Origin: Collimonas fungivorans
Lineage (GTDB): Bacteria; Pseudomonadota; Gammaproteobacteria; Burkholderiales; Burkholderiaceae_D
Assembly: GCF_001584145.1 (NCBI RefSeq)
Contig: NZ_CP013232.1
Span: 2,046,001 to 2,110,000, forward strand
Length of the DNA: 64,000 nt
Direction: 5' to 3'
Below, piece by piece: positions 1 to 9,153 of this stretch. The position numbers and the translations under genes were made by a program. How positions within the stretch are numbered: the first letter of the stretch is position 1; each line of letters starts with the position of its first letter. The notes under the pieces are model-generated. The model saw nothing but the letters and a program-made list of their open reading frames with translations. It was not told the origin of the DNA and did no database searches.

Positions 1-100
1 GGATTGCACTAACTATACCTGCGAATGTAAACCGGCCAAGCAATGATGCAATTAATTACATTCATTTATAACTGGCATTTAAATACGCTTCCGCTTATAT

Positions 101-116
101 TATGTATGCATACATA
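101..116. promoter_or_regulatory. Perfect 16-bp palindrome, likely TetR operator
   Basis: TATGTATGCATACATA is its own reverse complement and sits 22 bp upstream of the TetR start codon, overlapping where the promoter should lie. A further CATA repeat follows at 113-120. TetR-family regulators usually repress their own promoter from such dyads, so this is inferred to be the autoregulatory operator. Confidence 0.6.
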
Positions 117-138
117 CATAATTCAGGAGTTTGCCAAC

Positions 139-705
139 ATGCAGGATTTTCGCGGACAGATGATTTTGAAAGCCATCCAGCTTTTGCCGACGCATGGTTA
201 CGCTGGCATCACGCTGATGCATGTCGCCCGCGCCTGCAAGGCTCCCAGAGGATCGCTTTATCATTATTTCCCCGGCGGCAAGGATGACTTGATGGCGGCA
301 GTGCTGGAGGCGGCCAAGGAATACAGCCTGGGCACTTTCATAACTTCCTGCTCGCGCGCGCCGGAACTGCAGGATTACATCGCTGACATGGGCAGGGCCT
401 TGTCGGCCGCGCTCAGCAAATCCGGCTTCGAGCTCGGCTGTCCGGTGGCGGCGATTGCGATGTCGACTGCAAAGACCCATGTCCTGAATCAGGCATGCAA
501 GGCCATTTACGCCGACTGGCGCCTGGCGCTGCAAGCAAGGCTGCAGGCTTACGGCTTGCCGTCCCGCGAGGCGGCTGTGACGAGCCTGAACATCCTGAAT
601 GCCTTCCAGGGAGCGCTGCTGCATGCCCGCATGGCGGCCTCCTGCGAGCCGATCGAACAGGCTGCGCTGCTGCTGCAGCGGGATATCCAGCAGCGTGGCC
701 ATTAA
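139..705 (+). CDS. TetR/AcrR family transcriptional regulator (LmrA/YxaF-like)
   Basis: A 188-residue repressor. The N-terminal helix-turn-helix (about residues 8-50) contains the typical GSLYHYFPGGKDDL signature. The C-terminal ligand domain has GCPVAAIAMS, characteristic of the LmrA/YxaF branch, whose members control drug efflux or detoxification genes. The start at 139 is preferred over an in-frame ATG at 43 because AGGAG lies at 125-129 and the family domain begins immediately. The thioesterase gene follows 37 bp downstream and may be cotranscribed. Ligand and regulon are unknown. Confidence 0.85.
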   Translation: MQDFRGQMILKAIQLLPTHGYAGITLMHVARACKAPRGSLYHYFPGGKDDLMAAVLEAAKEYSLGTFITSCSRAPELQDYIADMGRALSAALSKSGFELGCPVAAIAMSTAKTHVLNQACKAIYADWRLALQARLQAYGLPSREAAVTSLNILNAFQGALLHARMAASCEPIEQAALLLQRDIQQRGH

Positions 706-742
706 CACACACTTACCGCCGACACCTACCGGAGCAATCGAT

Positions 743-1219
743 ATGAACCTGTTTCTGCGTCTTTTTTATGTGCTGCTCTCGTCTTTCTTTCGTCCGCGGC
801 TCACGGTAGGCAAGACCGTCAGCGAAATCAGCATGCTGACCATGCCCAACGATCTCGACATCAACCTGCACGTCAACAACGGCCGTTATCTCACCTTGTG
901 CGACTTGAGCCGGGTCGATGTATTTATCCGCACCGGGCTGGCGCGGGTCATGATCAAGCAGGGATGGATGCCCATCATCGCCGAGCACACGATGACTTAC
1001 CGCAAGTCGCTGGGCATGTTCAAGAAATTCAAGGCGACGCTGGAAATCACGCACTGGGACGAAAAATATTTTTTCATGACGCACCGTTTTTCCGTGAATG
1101 GCACGATCATTGCCGACGGCACTTCCAAAGGCGTGGTGAAAGGCAAGCAGGGCGTGGTCCCGCCTGACGCGGTGATCGCTGCGGTGCTCGCTGCAAATGG
1201 CGGCGCCGTGCTTCGATGA
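743..1219 (+). CDS. Hotdog-fold acyl-CoA thioesterase (THEM6/4HBT-like)
   Basis: A 158-residue protein with an N-terminal hydrophobic segment (about residues 3-16) followed by a hotdog domain. The stretch DLDINLHVNNGRYL is the recognisable motif of 4HBT_2/THEM6-like thioesterases, where the Asp region takes part in thioester hydrolysis. The start ATG at 743 has GGAG at 731-734. Substrate cannot be read from the sequence. It lies directly downstream of the TetR regulator, so it may be part of the same regulated unit. Confidence 0.75.
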   Translation: MNLFLRLFYVLLSSFFRPRLTVGKTVSEISMLTMPNDLDINLHVNNGRYLTLCDLSRVDVFIRTGLARVMIKQGWMPIIAEHTMTYRKSLGMFKKFKATLEITHWDEKYFFMTHRFSVNGTIIADGTSKGVVKGKQGVVPPDAVIAAVLAANGGAVLR

Positions 1220-1273
1220 AACCTGGCGGAAAATGGTAAAGTTCCTGCTTGCCGGACATCCTAGAACGATCTC

Positions 1274-1936
1274 ATGCTGCAGACTTCCATCGATCACCTG
1301 GTCATTACTGCGGCGTCCCTGGCGGACGGCGTGGAGTATGTGCGGCGCGCGCTGGGCGTGACGCTCGAAACGGGCGGCGAACACCCGCGCATGGGAACCC
1401 ACAATTGCCTGCTGAAACTCGGCGACGAGATTTTCCTCGAAGTGATCGCGGTAAACCCGGATGCACCGCGTCCTGTCCGCCCGCGCTGGTTCCAGCTCGA
1501 CGAACTGGCTGCCGATTGCCCGCCGCAGCTGGCGACATGGCTGGCGCGGACCGGCGACATCCATGCTGCAATCGCAGCCTCGCCGGTCGATGCCGGCGTG
1601 ATCGAGCCCATGACGCGCGGCCGGCTGAACTGGCTGATCAGCATTGCAGCGGATGGCAAGCTGCCTCTGCACGGCATCGCACCGTCATTCATCGAATGGC
1701 AGGCCGCAACCCATCCGGCCCGCAAGCTGCAGGACCTGGGTTGCTCGCTGATTCGCCTGGAAGCGTTCCATGCCGAAGCAGAGCAAGTCGACCGCATGCT
1801 GGCATGCGTCGGTTTTCAAGGCGCATTTTCGGCAACCGCCATCGCCGCAAGCGAACAGCCTTACCTGGTCGCGCATATCCAGACCCCTGCCGGGCTACGC
1901 CAGCTTGGCGGGCCGGCAGCTTACGCCGCCAAATAA
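1274..1936 (+). CDS. VOC / glyoxalase-like domain protein
   Basis: A 220-residue protein starting MLQTSIDHLVITAASL, the usual beta-alpha opening of the vicinal oxygen chelate fold. HLVI supplies a potential metal-binding His and the later EIFLEVIAV strand a potential Glu. The length fits the glyoxalase_3-like single-chain family of unknown substrate. It is 54 bp after the thioesterase on the same strand. Function beyond fold is not assigned. Confidence 0.7.
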   Translation: MLQTSIDHLVITAASLADGVEYVRRALGVTLETGGEHPRMGTHNCLLKLGDEIFLEVIAVNPDAPRPVRPRWFQLDELAADCPPQLATWLARTGDIHAAIAASPVDAGVIEPMTRGRLNWLISIAADGKLPLHGIAPSFIEWQAATHPARKLQDLGCSLIRLEAFHAEAEQVDRMLACVGFQGAFSATAIAASEQPYLVAHIQTPAGLRQLGGPAAYAAK

Positions 1937-2300
1937 CCCTTCTCCCCACCTGAATCATCAGCCAGCCCTCATGACGGCTGTCGCGCATGCGCCACGCCTG
2001 GCGAGAATTCCTGTTTGTCAGGATTTTGTCAGCTTCCCTTCAGGTTCCTGACAGGATAGCCCGGTAGCCTGTGCGGGTCCCGGTTTGCTGGGACTGTACT
2101 TATCTCCGGAGCTGCAGCGGACGACATGTGTCGCTGCATGCAAGATCCCTGCGCCGCTCTTCTGCCGCGCTGACCCAAACCGGTGCCGCCGGCGATGTCC
2201 GGCAACTGTCCCGGTTGAAAAAAAAACGGCATTCCGCCCTCCGGACAGCGATCTGGCCAGGGGCTGACGTGAACCACAATCTCTTAACACGAGCATGACC
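1937..2300. other. Intergenic region before the efflux operon
   Basis: About 360 bp without a convincing gene. It holds TGTCAGGAT / CCTGACAGG-like inverted segments at roughly 2017-2056 and an A-run at 2219-2227, but no recognisable metal-regulator box. It should contain the promoter of the RND operon. Confidence 0.4.
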
Positions 2301-3443
2301 ATGAACAAGAATATTTTCCGGCGCAAACCCCTGATGGCCCTCGTCGTCGTCGTCCTGATTGCCGGCAGGCTTGCCTTCGTCGTATTCGACAGCAAGGCGT
2401 CCGCCGGCGCTGCCGACACGGCATCGACCGTGAACTTCACCAAGCAAGGCGAGCGCATCGCCATTCCGGAACATTCGCCGCTGCGGCAGCGCCTTGCAGT
2501 GCAGGCGGTGGCGGCGCTGGATGCTTCACATGTTCTGGAGCTGCCAGCGCAGGTGGAGGCGGATCCTGCCCGCACCATCAATATCCTGCCGCCGGTGGCC
2601 GGCAAGGTGCTGGAATTGAAGGTAGGCCTTGGCGACCGCGTGCGCAAGGGCCAGCTGCTGCTGGTGATGGCTTCCGGCGATTTCGCCCAGGCTAGCGCCG
2701 AGCTGCAAAAAACCCGCGACGCCCTGCAACTGGCTAAACGCGCGCTGGAGCGGCAACGCGGCGTGCAGCAGGCCGGCGCCGGCGCCGCCAAAGACCTGGA
2801 ACAAGCTGAAAGCGCTTATGCCCAGGCCCAGGCCGAATTCGCCAGCGCCGATACGCGTCTCAAGTCGATCAGCGCCGCCGGCAGCAGCGGCCAGCGCCTG
2901 AACCTGGCCGCACCGGATGCCGGCAGCATCACCGAACTGGCGGTCGGCGCCGGGCAATCGGCCAACGATACGAACGCGGCCCTGATGACGATCGCCAACC
3001 TGGAAAACGTCTGGATCACCGCCAACGTGCCGGAAAACATGCTGTCGTCGATCAGGAAAGGGCAGGCGGCCAGCATCAGCCTGCCGGCATACCCTGGCGA
3101 GCAGTTCCACGGCAAGGTGTCGTTCATCAGCGACGTGCTGCAGGCCGATACGCGCCGGGCGCTGGTGCGCATCAGCGTGCCCAATGCCGATGGCAGGTTC
3201 AAGCCCAACATGTTCGCCAATGTTTCTTTTGCCGTGGCACAGACGGCAGCCCCTGCGGTGCCGCCGTCGGCGCTGCTGATGAATAACGAAAACACGACCG
3301 TGTTCGTCGAAGTCGCGCCCTGGACATTCGTCCGCCGCACCATAGAAACCGGCAACCAGGAAGACGGCAGCATACGCATCCAGAGCGGCTTGCAGGTTGG
3401 CGAACGGGTTGTCACCAAGGGCGGAGTGCTGCTCAATGATTAA
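2301..3443 (+). CDS. RND efflux periplasmic adaptor (membrane fusion protein, CzcB/CusB-like)
   Basis: A 380-residue adaptor that would bridge the inner-membrane pump and the outer-membrane channel. An N-terminal signal/anchor (LMALVVVVLIAGRLAFVVF) is followed by a biotinyl-lipoyl-like half (VAGKVLELKVGLGDRVRKGQ, about residue 95), a coiled-coil hairpin rich in Ala/Gln (about 125-190), and beta-barrel segments. ATG at 2295 is also possible, but GAG spacing favours 2301. The stop overlaps the pump gene by 8 bp, implying translational coupling. Confidence 0.88.
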   Translation: MNKNIFRRKPLMALVVVVLIAGRLAFVVFDSKASAGAADTASTVNFTKQGERIAIPEHSPLRQRLAVQAVAALDASHVLELPAQVEADPARTINILPPVAGKVLELKVGLGDRVRKGQLLLVMASGDFAQASAELQKTRDALQLAKRALERQRGVQQAGAGAAKDLEQAESAYAQAQAEFASADTRLKSISAAGSSGQRLNLAAPDAGSITELAVGAGQSANDTNAALMTIANLENVWITANVPENMLSSIRKGQAASISLPAYPGEQFHGKVSFISDVLQADTRRALVRISVPNADGRFKPNMFANVSFAVAQTAAPAVPPSALLMNNENTTVFVEVAPWTFVRRTIETGNQEDGSIRIQSGLQVGERVVTKGGVLLND

Positions 3444-6400
3444 CAACATCGTGCGTTACTGCCTGCAGAAGCGTTATGCCGTCATCCTGGTGACCCTGAT
3501 GGTGACGTTGTTCGGCTACTACTCGTGGACCCGGATGGCGGTCGAGGCTTATCCCGAGCTGTCCGATATCACCGCCCAGGTGACAACCCAGGCGCCAGGG
3601 CTGGCTGCCGAGGAAATCGAACAGCAGATCACCATCCCGCTGGAGCGCGAACTGAGCGGCACGCCAGGCCTGGTGCACATGCGTTCGTCCAGCACTTTCG
3701 GCTTGTCGCTGATTACCCTGACATTCAAGGATGGCGCAGAAGATTACTGGCAGCGCCAGCGCGTCAGCGAGCGCATGGCGCAGGCGAAACTGCCGGCCGG
3801 CATTACGCCAGGCCTGGATTCGGTGACCAGCCCCGCCGGCGAGATCTATCGCTATACGCTGGAGTCAGACAGCAAGAACCTGATGGAGCTGTCCGAAATC
3901 CAGCGCTGGATCGTGATCCCTGAGCTGCAGCAGGTGCCGGGCATCGCCGAAGTCGGCAACTTCGGCGGCCTGACCATGGAGTACCAGCTGGAAGTCGACC
4001 AGAAGCAACTGGAGCGTTTTGGGGTTTCGCTGTCGGATGTGACGACCGCCATCGGCGCCAACAACGCCAACGCCGGCGGCAGCCGCATCACGCGCGGCGA
4101 ACAGAGTTACGTGGTGCGCGGCATCGGCCTGATGCGCAGCCTGACCGACCTCGGCAACGTCGTGGTCAAACAGACTGGCGGCGTACCGGTGCTGGTGCGC
4201 GACCTCGGCAAGCTGCAGTACAGCCACCAGGAAAGGCAGGGCATCCTCGGCAAGGACAATAATCCCGATACCATCCAGGGCGTGGTCAAGCTGCTGAAAT
4301 ATGCAAACGCCTCGGAGGTCATCAAGGGTGTGCACGCCAAGGTAGATCAGCTGCAAACGCGGCTGGCGGCGATGGATGTCAAGCTGGTGCCGTACATCGA
4401 CCGGAACGACCTGATCCAGATGACCATACACAAGGTCGGGCGTACCGTGATGGAAGGCATCGGCCTGGTGTGCATCGTGCTGATCCTGTTTCTCGGCAGC
4501 CCGCGCAGCGCGCTGGTGGCCGCGGTCACGATTCCGCTGGCGCTGGTGGCGGTGTTCATCATGATGTACCTGACCAAGATGCCAGCCAACCTGTTTTCCC
4601 TGGGGGCGCTCGATTTCGGCATCATTGTCGATGGCGCGATTGTGGTCACGGAGGCGATACTGCGCCGGCGTGAAGCCCGGCCCGACGTCGAGCTGAGCGA
4701 GACCGACGTGCGCGACGCCACCACCGAAGTGATCCGTCCGATCTTCTTCGCGACCCTGATCATCATCGTCGCCTACCTGCCGCTGTTCGCTTTTGAGCGC
4801 GCCGAAGGCAAGCTGCTGTCGCCCATGGCTTTCACCGTGGCGTATGCATTGATCGGGGCGCTGTTGTGCAGCATCGTGCTGGTGCCCGGCCTGGCTTACA
4901 TGGCGTTGCGCAAGCCGCGCCGGATTTTCCATAACAAGCCGCTTGAATGGCTGGGCGCCGCTTACCGGAAAACCCTGGGCCGCCTGCTGCGGCATCCGCT
5001 GGTTTCCTATGGCATCGGCGCCGCGGCGCTGGCCGGGGTGATCATACTGGGCGCTGCTACCGGCCGCGAATTCATGCCGAACCTGGACGAGGGTACCTTG
5101 TGGCTGCAGGTGCAGATGCCGTCCGGCCTGTCGCTGGAGCAGGGCAGCGAGATGGCCAGCGAATTGCGCCGCACTTTGCTGGAGTTTCCGGAAGTGTCAT
5201 ATGCGGTGACCCAGCTCGGCCGCAGCGACGACGGCACCGATCCCTGGACGCCCTCGCACATGGAAGTGCCGGTCGGTCTGAAACCCTACAGCACCTGGGC
5301 CAGCGGCGAAACCAAGGAACAGTTCGTGCGCCGGCTCAATGCGCGCCTGGCGCAACTGCCTGGCTTTTCCATCGGCATCAGCCAGCCGATCAGCGACGGC
5401 GTCAACGATGCAGTGGGCGGCGCCCACAGTCCCTTGGTGATTCGGGTCTATGGCGACGATTTCAAGGAGCTGCGCCGCATCGGCAACCAGATCGTCGAGG
5501 TGCTGCATGGCGTGCCGGGATCCGCTGACGTGGCGATATTCCAGGAGCCGCCGGTGCCGCAGGTGGCGATCGACATCGATCGCGCTGCCGCCGCCCGCCT
5601 GGGCATCAACGTGGCCGATATCGCCGACCTGATCCAGACCGGCATCGGCGGTGCGCCGGTGACCCAGCTGTATGTGGCGGACCGGGTGCATGACGTTACG
5701 GTGCGGTTCCCCAAGGGCAGCCGCAACAGTCCGGAGGCGCTGGGCCAGCTGCTGCTGACTGCCGCCGACGGCGCGCGGATTCCCCTGGCGCAGGTGGCGC
5801 ATATCCGCAGCACCACCGGCGAGAGCACGATCGCCCATGAAAACACGCATCGCCAGCTCACTGTGCGGCTGGACTACGCCGACCGTGACCTGCAATCGTA
5901 TTACAAGGATGCGCAGGCACAGGTGGCGCAGAAGGTCCATTTCGATAAAACCAGATACCGGCTCGAATGGGCCGGGCAGTTCGAGAACCAGGAACGGGCG
6001 CAAGCGCGCCTGGTGCTGGTGTTCGGCCTGGTGTTGGGCCTGATGGCGGTCATCTTGTATGCGGGTTTCGGCAAGCTGCGGCAGGCATTGCTGATCCTGG
6101 GAGTGGTGCCGCTGGCGGCGCTGGGAGGCTTGATTGCATTGCGGGTCACCAATGGCACCATCAACGTTGCGACCGGAGTCGGCTTCATCGCGCTGTTTGG
6201 CGTCGCGGTGCAGAACGGCATCATCATGGTCTCCAATATCAACCGCGTCCGGCGCCAGGGACTGGCCTTGCTGGAGGCAGTGCTGGCAGGCGCCAGCGAA
6301 CGGTTCCGGCCGGTGCTGATGACCGCCACCGTGGCATCGGTAGGCATGCTGCCGGCGGCGCTGGCGACCGGCGTCGGCACCGATGTCCAGCGCGGCCTGG

Positions 6401-6531
6401 CGACGGTGGTGGTGGGCGGCCTGGTGGTCGCCACCATGCTGACCTTGTTCATCCTGCCGGCGTTTTATTACACGCTGGAGAGCTGGATCGAGAAACGTCG
6501 CGGCGTAAGCAAAGAACTTGACGGCCGCTAA
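3436..6531 (+). CDS. Heavy-metal-type RND efflux pump, inner membrane subunit (CzcA/CusA family)
   Basis: A 1031-residue proton-driven pump, normal length for the HME-RND class. It has the standard N-terminal helix (IVRYCLQKRYAVILVTL), two large periplasmic loops and the transmembrane-4 signature ALDFGIIVDGAIVV, whose Asp residues carry protons in CzcA-type pumps. The usual VEN following this motif is replaced by VTEAI. The start at 3436 lies inside the adaptor's last codons. Substrate metal cannot be predicted; no metal-responsive regulator is adjacent. Confidence 0.9.
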   Translation: MINNIVRYCLQKRYAVILVTLMVTLFGYYSWTRMAVEAYPELSDITAQVTTQAPGLAAEEIEQQITIPLERELSGTPGLVHMRSSSTFGLSLITLTFKDGAEDYWQRQRVSERMAQAKLPAGITPGLDSVTSPAGEIYRYTLESDSKNLMELSEIQRWIVIPELQQVPGIAEVGNFGGLTMEYQLEVDQKQLERFGVSLSDVTTAIGANNANAGGSRITRGEQSYVVRGIGLMRSLTDLGNVVVKQTGGVPVLVRDLGKLQYSHQERQGILGKDNNPDTIQGVVKLLKYANASEVIKGVHAKVDQLQTRLAAMDVKLVPYIDRNDLIQMTIHKVGRTVMEGIGLVCIVLILFLGSPRSALVAAVTIPLALVAVFIMMYLTKMPANLFSLGALDFGIIVDGAIVVTEAILRRREARPDVELSETDVRDATTEVIRPIFFATLIIIVAYLPLFAFERAEGKLLSPMAFTVAYALIGALLCSIVLVPGLAYMALRKPRRIFHNKPLEWLGAAYRKTLGRLLRHPLVSYGIGAAALAGVIILGAATGREFMPNLDEGTLWLQVQMPSGLSLEQGSEMASELRRTLLEFPEVSYAVTQLGRSDDGTDPWTPSHMEVPVGLKPYSTWASGETKEQFVRRLNARLAQLPGFSIGISQPISDGVNDAVGGAHSPLVIRVYGDDFKELRRIGNQIVEVLHGVPGSADVAIFQEPPVPQVAIDIDRAAAARLGINVADIADLIQTGIGGAPVTQLYVADRVHDVTVRFPKGSRNSPEALGQLLLTAADGARIPLAQVAHIRSTTGESTIAHENTHRQLTVRLDYADRDLQSYYKDAQAQVAQKVHFDKTRYRLEWAGQFENQERAQARLVLVFGLVLGLMAVILYAGFGKLRQALLILGVVPLAALGGLIALRVTNGTINVATGVGFIALFGVAVQNGIIMVSNINRVRRQGLALLEAVLAGASERFRPVLMTATVASVGMLPAALATGVGTDVQRGLATVVVGGLVVATMLTLFILPAFYYTLESWIEKRRGVSKELDGR

Positions 6532-6563
6532 GCCGGACCGTATCAACATTGGCAGGTAAAAAC

Positions 6564-8093
6564 ATGAACACAATACAATTCAAACTGAAGACGCCGGCGC
6601 TGGCAGTGTTGCTGGCGCTCGCAGGCTGCGCCGCCGGCCCTGATTTCAAGCAACCGGATGCGCCGCAGGTACAGGGCTACGCCGGGCAGCCGCTGCCGGA
6701 AAAGACTTCTTCCGCGGCTACGCTGGGCGGCGATGCCCAGCAGTTCGTCGCCGGCATGGATATCCCCGCGCAGTGGTGGACATTGTTCAATTCGCCGGCG
6801 CTGAATGCCGTGATCGAGGAGGCCATCAAAGCCAGTCCCGATCTGCAATCGGCGCAAGCCGCCTTGCGCGCGGCGCAGGAGCTGGTATCGGCGCAGCAAG
6901 GGGCATTCCTGCCCAGCGTCAACGCCGGCCTGGCGCCGACGCGGCAGAAGCAGCCGGTGTCTGCCGGGCAGGGCACATCGCCATTCAATCTGCATACCGC
7001 TCAGATCAGCGTCTCTTACACTTTTGATGCTTTTGGCGGCAACCGGCGTCAGGTGGAGGGGTTGCAGGCGCAGGCCGAACAGCAAAGATTCTTGCTGGAG
7101 GCGGCTTATCTGACGCTGGCCTCGAACGTGGTGGAGGCGGCAGTGCAGGAGGCGGGATTGCGAGCGCAGATTGCTGCGACTCAAGAGGTGCTCAAAGTGC
7201 AGGGGCAGCTGCTTGAATTGCTGCAGCGCCAGTATGCGCTCGGCGATGTTGCCCAAGCCGACGTCCTGACCCAGCAGGCAGCGCTGGCGCAGACCAAGGC
7301 CAGCCTGCCGCCCTTGCAGAAATCGCTGGCGCAGCAGCGTAGTCGCCTGACCGCATTAGCGGGGCGTTTCCCGAGCGAGGAACTGGAGCAGACGTTCGAC
7401 CTGGCCGGCCTTGAGCTGCCGCAGAAGCTGCCAGTCAGCCTGCCGTCCAGCCTGGTGCGGCAGCGGCCCGACGTACGTTCGGCAGAAGCCCAGCTGCACG
7501 CGGCCAGCGCTGCCGTCGGCGTCGCTACCGCAAACATGCTGCCGCAGGTCACCTTGAGCGCAAACATCGGCAGCGCGGCGGCGGAAATGGGAAACCTGTT
7601 TACCTCGGGCACCGGCTTGTGGGGACTGGTCGGCGGCCTGGCGCAGCCCCTGTTTGCCGGCGGCGCGCTGTTGCACAAGAAGCGCGCCTCGGAAGCCTTG
7701 CTGGAACAGGCCGCAGCTCAGTACAAGAGCACGGTGATCCTGGCTTTCCAGAATGTCGCCGACAGCCTGCGCGCCTTGCAGTACGACGCCGATGCGTTGC
7801 GAGCCCAGGATGCCGCCGAGCGCGCTGCTGCCCGCAGCCTGGAAATTTCGCGCAAGTCGGTGCAACTGGGCGAGGCCGGTCCGCAGACCCTGCTGGCGGC
7901 GCAAGGTACCTACCAGCAGGCAGTGATCAGCCTGGCGCAGGCGCAGGCGGCTCGTTTTGTCGATACGGCCGCCTTGTTCCAGGCTTTGGGCGGGGCTGGT
8001 GGAATTGCGGCGAGACTCTGGCTGAGACCGTCAGGTAGAAGGATTTGCATAGGAAGCTGTCGTCACGGATCGCTTGTCCGCAAGCACTCGTGA
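6564..8093 (+). CDS. Outer-membrane efflux lipoprotein (NodT/OprM family)
   Basis: A 509-residue TolC-like channel closing the tripartite efflux operon. It has a signal peptide with lipobox LAGC (Cys about residue 22) and two OEP repeats rich in Ala/Gln/Leu. A PSSLVRQRPDVRSAEAQL motif (about 295-315) is diagnostic for NodT-type factors. ATG at 6564 is chosen over an upstream TTG at 6549 because it directly begins a lipoprotein signal. The C-terminal tail (last about 25 residues) is basic and not typical of the family. Confidence 0.87.
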   Translation: MNTIQFKLKTPALAVLLALAGCAAGPDFKQPDAPQVQGYAGQPLPEKTSSAATLGGDAQQFVAGMDIPAQWWTLFNSPALNAVIEEAIKASPDLQSAQAALRAAQELVSAQQGAFLPSVNAGLAPTRQKQPVSAGQGTSPFNLHTAQISVSYTFDAFGGNRRQVEGLQAQAEQQRFLLEAAYLTLASNVVEAAVQEAGLRAQIAATQEVLKVQGQLLELLQRQYALGDVAQADVLTQQAALAQTKASLPPLQKSLAQQRSRLTALAGRFPSEELEQTFDLAGLELPQKLPVSLPSSLVRQRPDVRSAEAQLHAASAAVGVATANMLPQVTLSANIGSAAAEMGNLFTSGTGLWGLVGGLAQPLFAGGALLHKKRASEALLEQAAAQYKSTVILAFQNVADSLRALQYDADALRAQDAAERAAARSLEISRKSVQLGEAGPQTLLAAQGTYQQAVISLAQAQAARFVDTAALFQALGGAGGIAARLWLRPSGRRICIGSCRHGSLVRKHS

Positions 8094-8221
8094 CCGGTTT
8101 CCTCGCCGCTCTCTATGCCATTTCTTAAATATCATCCAATTGACGCTGGCGCCGATGTGACATCCGTAACCTAAGCAAGCTCGGCCACGCTGCATCATGT
8201 AGCTACTTATGGGAGGCTGAT

Positions 8222-8250
8222 TTGACGGGATGTAATTTATGGGATACAGT
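8222..8250 (+). promoter_or_regulatory. Sigma70-like promoter of the toxin-antitoxin pair
   Basis: TTGACG at 8222-8227, a 17-bp spacer, and TACAGT at 8245-8250. Predicted transcription start is near 8257, almost at the GTG at 8256, so the toxin message could be leaderless. Confidence 0.5.
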
Positions 8251-8546
8251 TGTCGGTGAAAATTATTCAAACAACGCCGGTATTTGATAATTGGTTTGCC
8301 TCGTTGCGCGATCGCAGCGTCAAAGTGCGCATCCAGATGCGCATTGATCGTGCCGAGTTCGGTAATTTTGGCGATTGCGCACCGGTCGGAGAGGGTGTCT
8401 CCGAGATGCTGGTTCATTTTGGCTGCGGCTACCGAGTATATTTTGTGCAGCGTGGCGATGAAATGGTGGTATTGCTTGCCGGTGGCGGGAAGCCAACACA
8501 AAGCAAGGACATCAAGACGGCGTTGAAACTGGCGCGGAAACTTTAG
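8250..8546 (+). CDS. higB: RelE/HigB-like toxin of a type II toxin-antitoxin system
   Basis: A 98-residue protein of the phage Gp49/HigB-like addiction-module killer family; members are ribosome-dependent mRNA interferases. Recognisable stretches are VFDNWFASLRD near the N terminus and YRVYFVQRGDEMVVLLAGG followed by the basic QSKDIKTALKLARKL tail. The start is uncertain: TTG at 8250 overlaps the predicted -10 box, and GTG at 8256 is an alternative fitting the family better. Toxin-first order with the antitoxin 9 bp downstream matches the HigBA arrangement. Confidence 0.8.
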   Translation: MSVKIIQTTPVFDNWFASLRDRSVKVRIQMRIDRAEFGNFGDCAPVGEGVSEMLVHFGCGYRVYFVQRGDEMVVLLAGGGKPTQSKDIKTALKLARKL

Positions 8547-8555
8547 GAGTAACGC

Positions 8556-8849
8556 ATGGGAACGATCAAATTGCGTCAGTGGGACTCTGCCGAGCATCTG
8601 CAAACCAGCGCCGATATCGTTGCCTATTTTGATGCATGTCTTAAAGAGGCGGGCGATGATCCTGCCTTCATCGCGCATGCCCTGGGCAATATTGCGCGCG
8701 CACGCGGCATGAGCCAGATAGCGCGGGATACCGGGCTGGCGCGCGAAAGCCTGTATAAGGCACTGTCTGGCGAGGGTAATCCCGAGTTCGGAACCATTCT
8801 GAAAGTCATGAAAGCGCTTGGATTGAGGCTGCACGCGACTGCGGCATAA
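8556..8849 (+). CDS. higA: HigA-like antitoxin, HTH addiction-module antidote
   Basis: A 97-residue DNA-binding antitoxin. The helix-turn-helix lies at about residues 50-85 (ARGMSQIARDTGLARESLYK). The ending EFGTILKVMKALGLRL is the usual close of the 'putative addiction module antidote' family. AGGAG at 8547-8551 is well spaced from ATG 8556. It should neutralise the upstream toxin and repress the shared promoter. Confidence 0.85.
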   Translation: MGTIKLRQWDSAEHLQTSADIVAYFDACLKEAGDDPAFIAHALGNIARARGMSQIARDTGLARESLYKALSGEGNPEFGTILKVMKALGLRLHATAA

Positions 8850-8960
8850 ATCAGGACTGATCAGCGATAAGCTGATTGGAGGCAACGATAAGGCGGGACC
8901 TGGGCATAGGGCGGGCGAAGGTTCTTTTTTGGCAAACACGCAACACGATATCTTGCGCAC

Positions 8961-8991
8961 TTGCCATGCCACATAGATTTTCTGGTATGAT
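8961..8991 (+). promoter_or_regulatory. Candidate extended -10 promoter of the thrS leader
   Basis: TGGTATGAT (8983-8991) is an extended -10 element; TTGCCA at 8961-8966 is a weak -35 with a 19-bp spacer. Transcription would begin near 8998, just before the first leader hairpin. Confidence 0.45.
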
Positions 8992-9003
8992 CGGAAGCAT
9001 CCT

Positions 9004-9039
9004 GTTGCCGTCGCTTTTTTCACTGTTGGCGGTGGCAAC
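9004..9039 (+). promoter_or_regulatory. Leader hairpin upstream of the Thr peptide
   Basis: GTTGCCGTCGC (9004-9014) can pair with GCGGTGGCAAC (9029-9039) over 11 positions, two of them G-U wobbles, with a 14-nt loop. It is near the predicted 5' end of the thrS transcript. Confidence 0.5.
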
Positions 9040-9084
9040 TGTAACGAATTCACCATCTGTAAGAGCGAGAAAGGCATCCCGGTT

Positions 9085-9126
9085 ATGACACCGCGAACTA
9101 CCACCACAATCTGTGAGCGACGCTAG
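9085..9126 (+). CDS. Threonine-rich leader peptide upstream of thrS
   Basis: A 13-codon reading frame, MTPRTTTTICERR, with five Thr codons (ACA, ACT, ACC, ACC, ACA), four consecutive and followed by Ile. AAAGG at 9070-9074 could act as ribosome-binding site. An intrinsic terminator lies 27 nt downstream, and thrS begins about 150 nt after the peptide stop. This is the architecture of a ribosome-mediated attenuator: starvation for charged tRNA-Thr would stall the ribosome and favour readthrough into thrS. The role is inferred, and conservation needs testing. Confidence 0.6.
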   Translation: MTPRTTTTICERR

Positions 9127-9153
9127 TCGAGGCCTTTTTCTACCTGCATGATG

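Noticed and set aside
713..1672. Long minus-strand open frame opposite the thioesterase and VOC genes
   Set aside because: Composition rich in His/Arg/Gln typical of antisense of GC-rich genes; plus-strand genes have clear domains.
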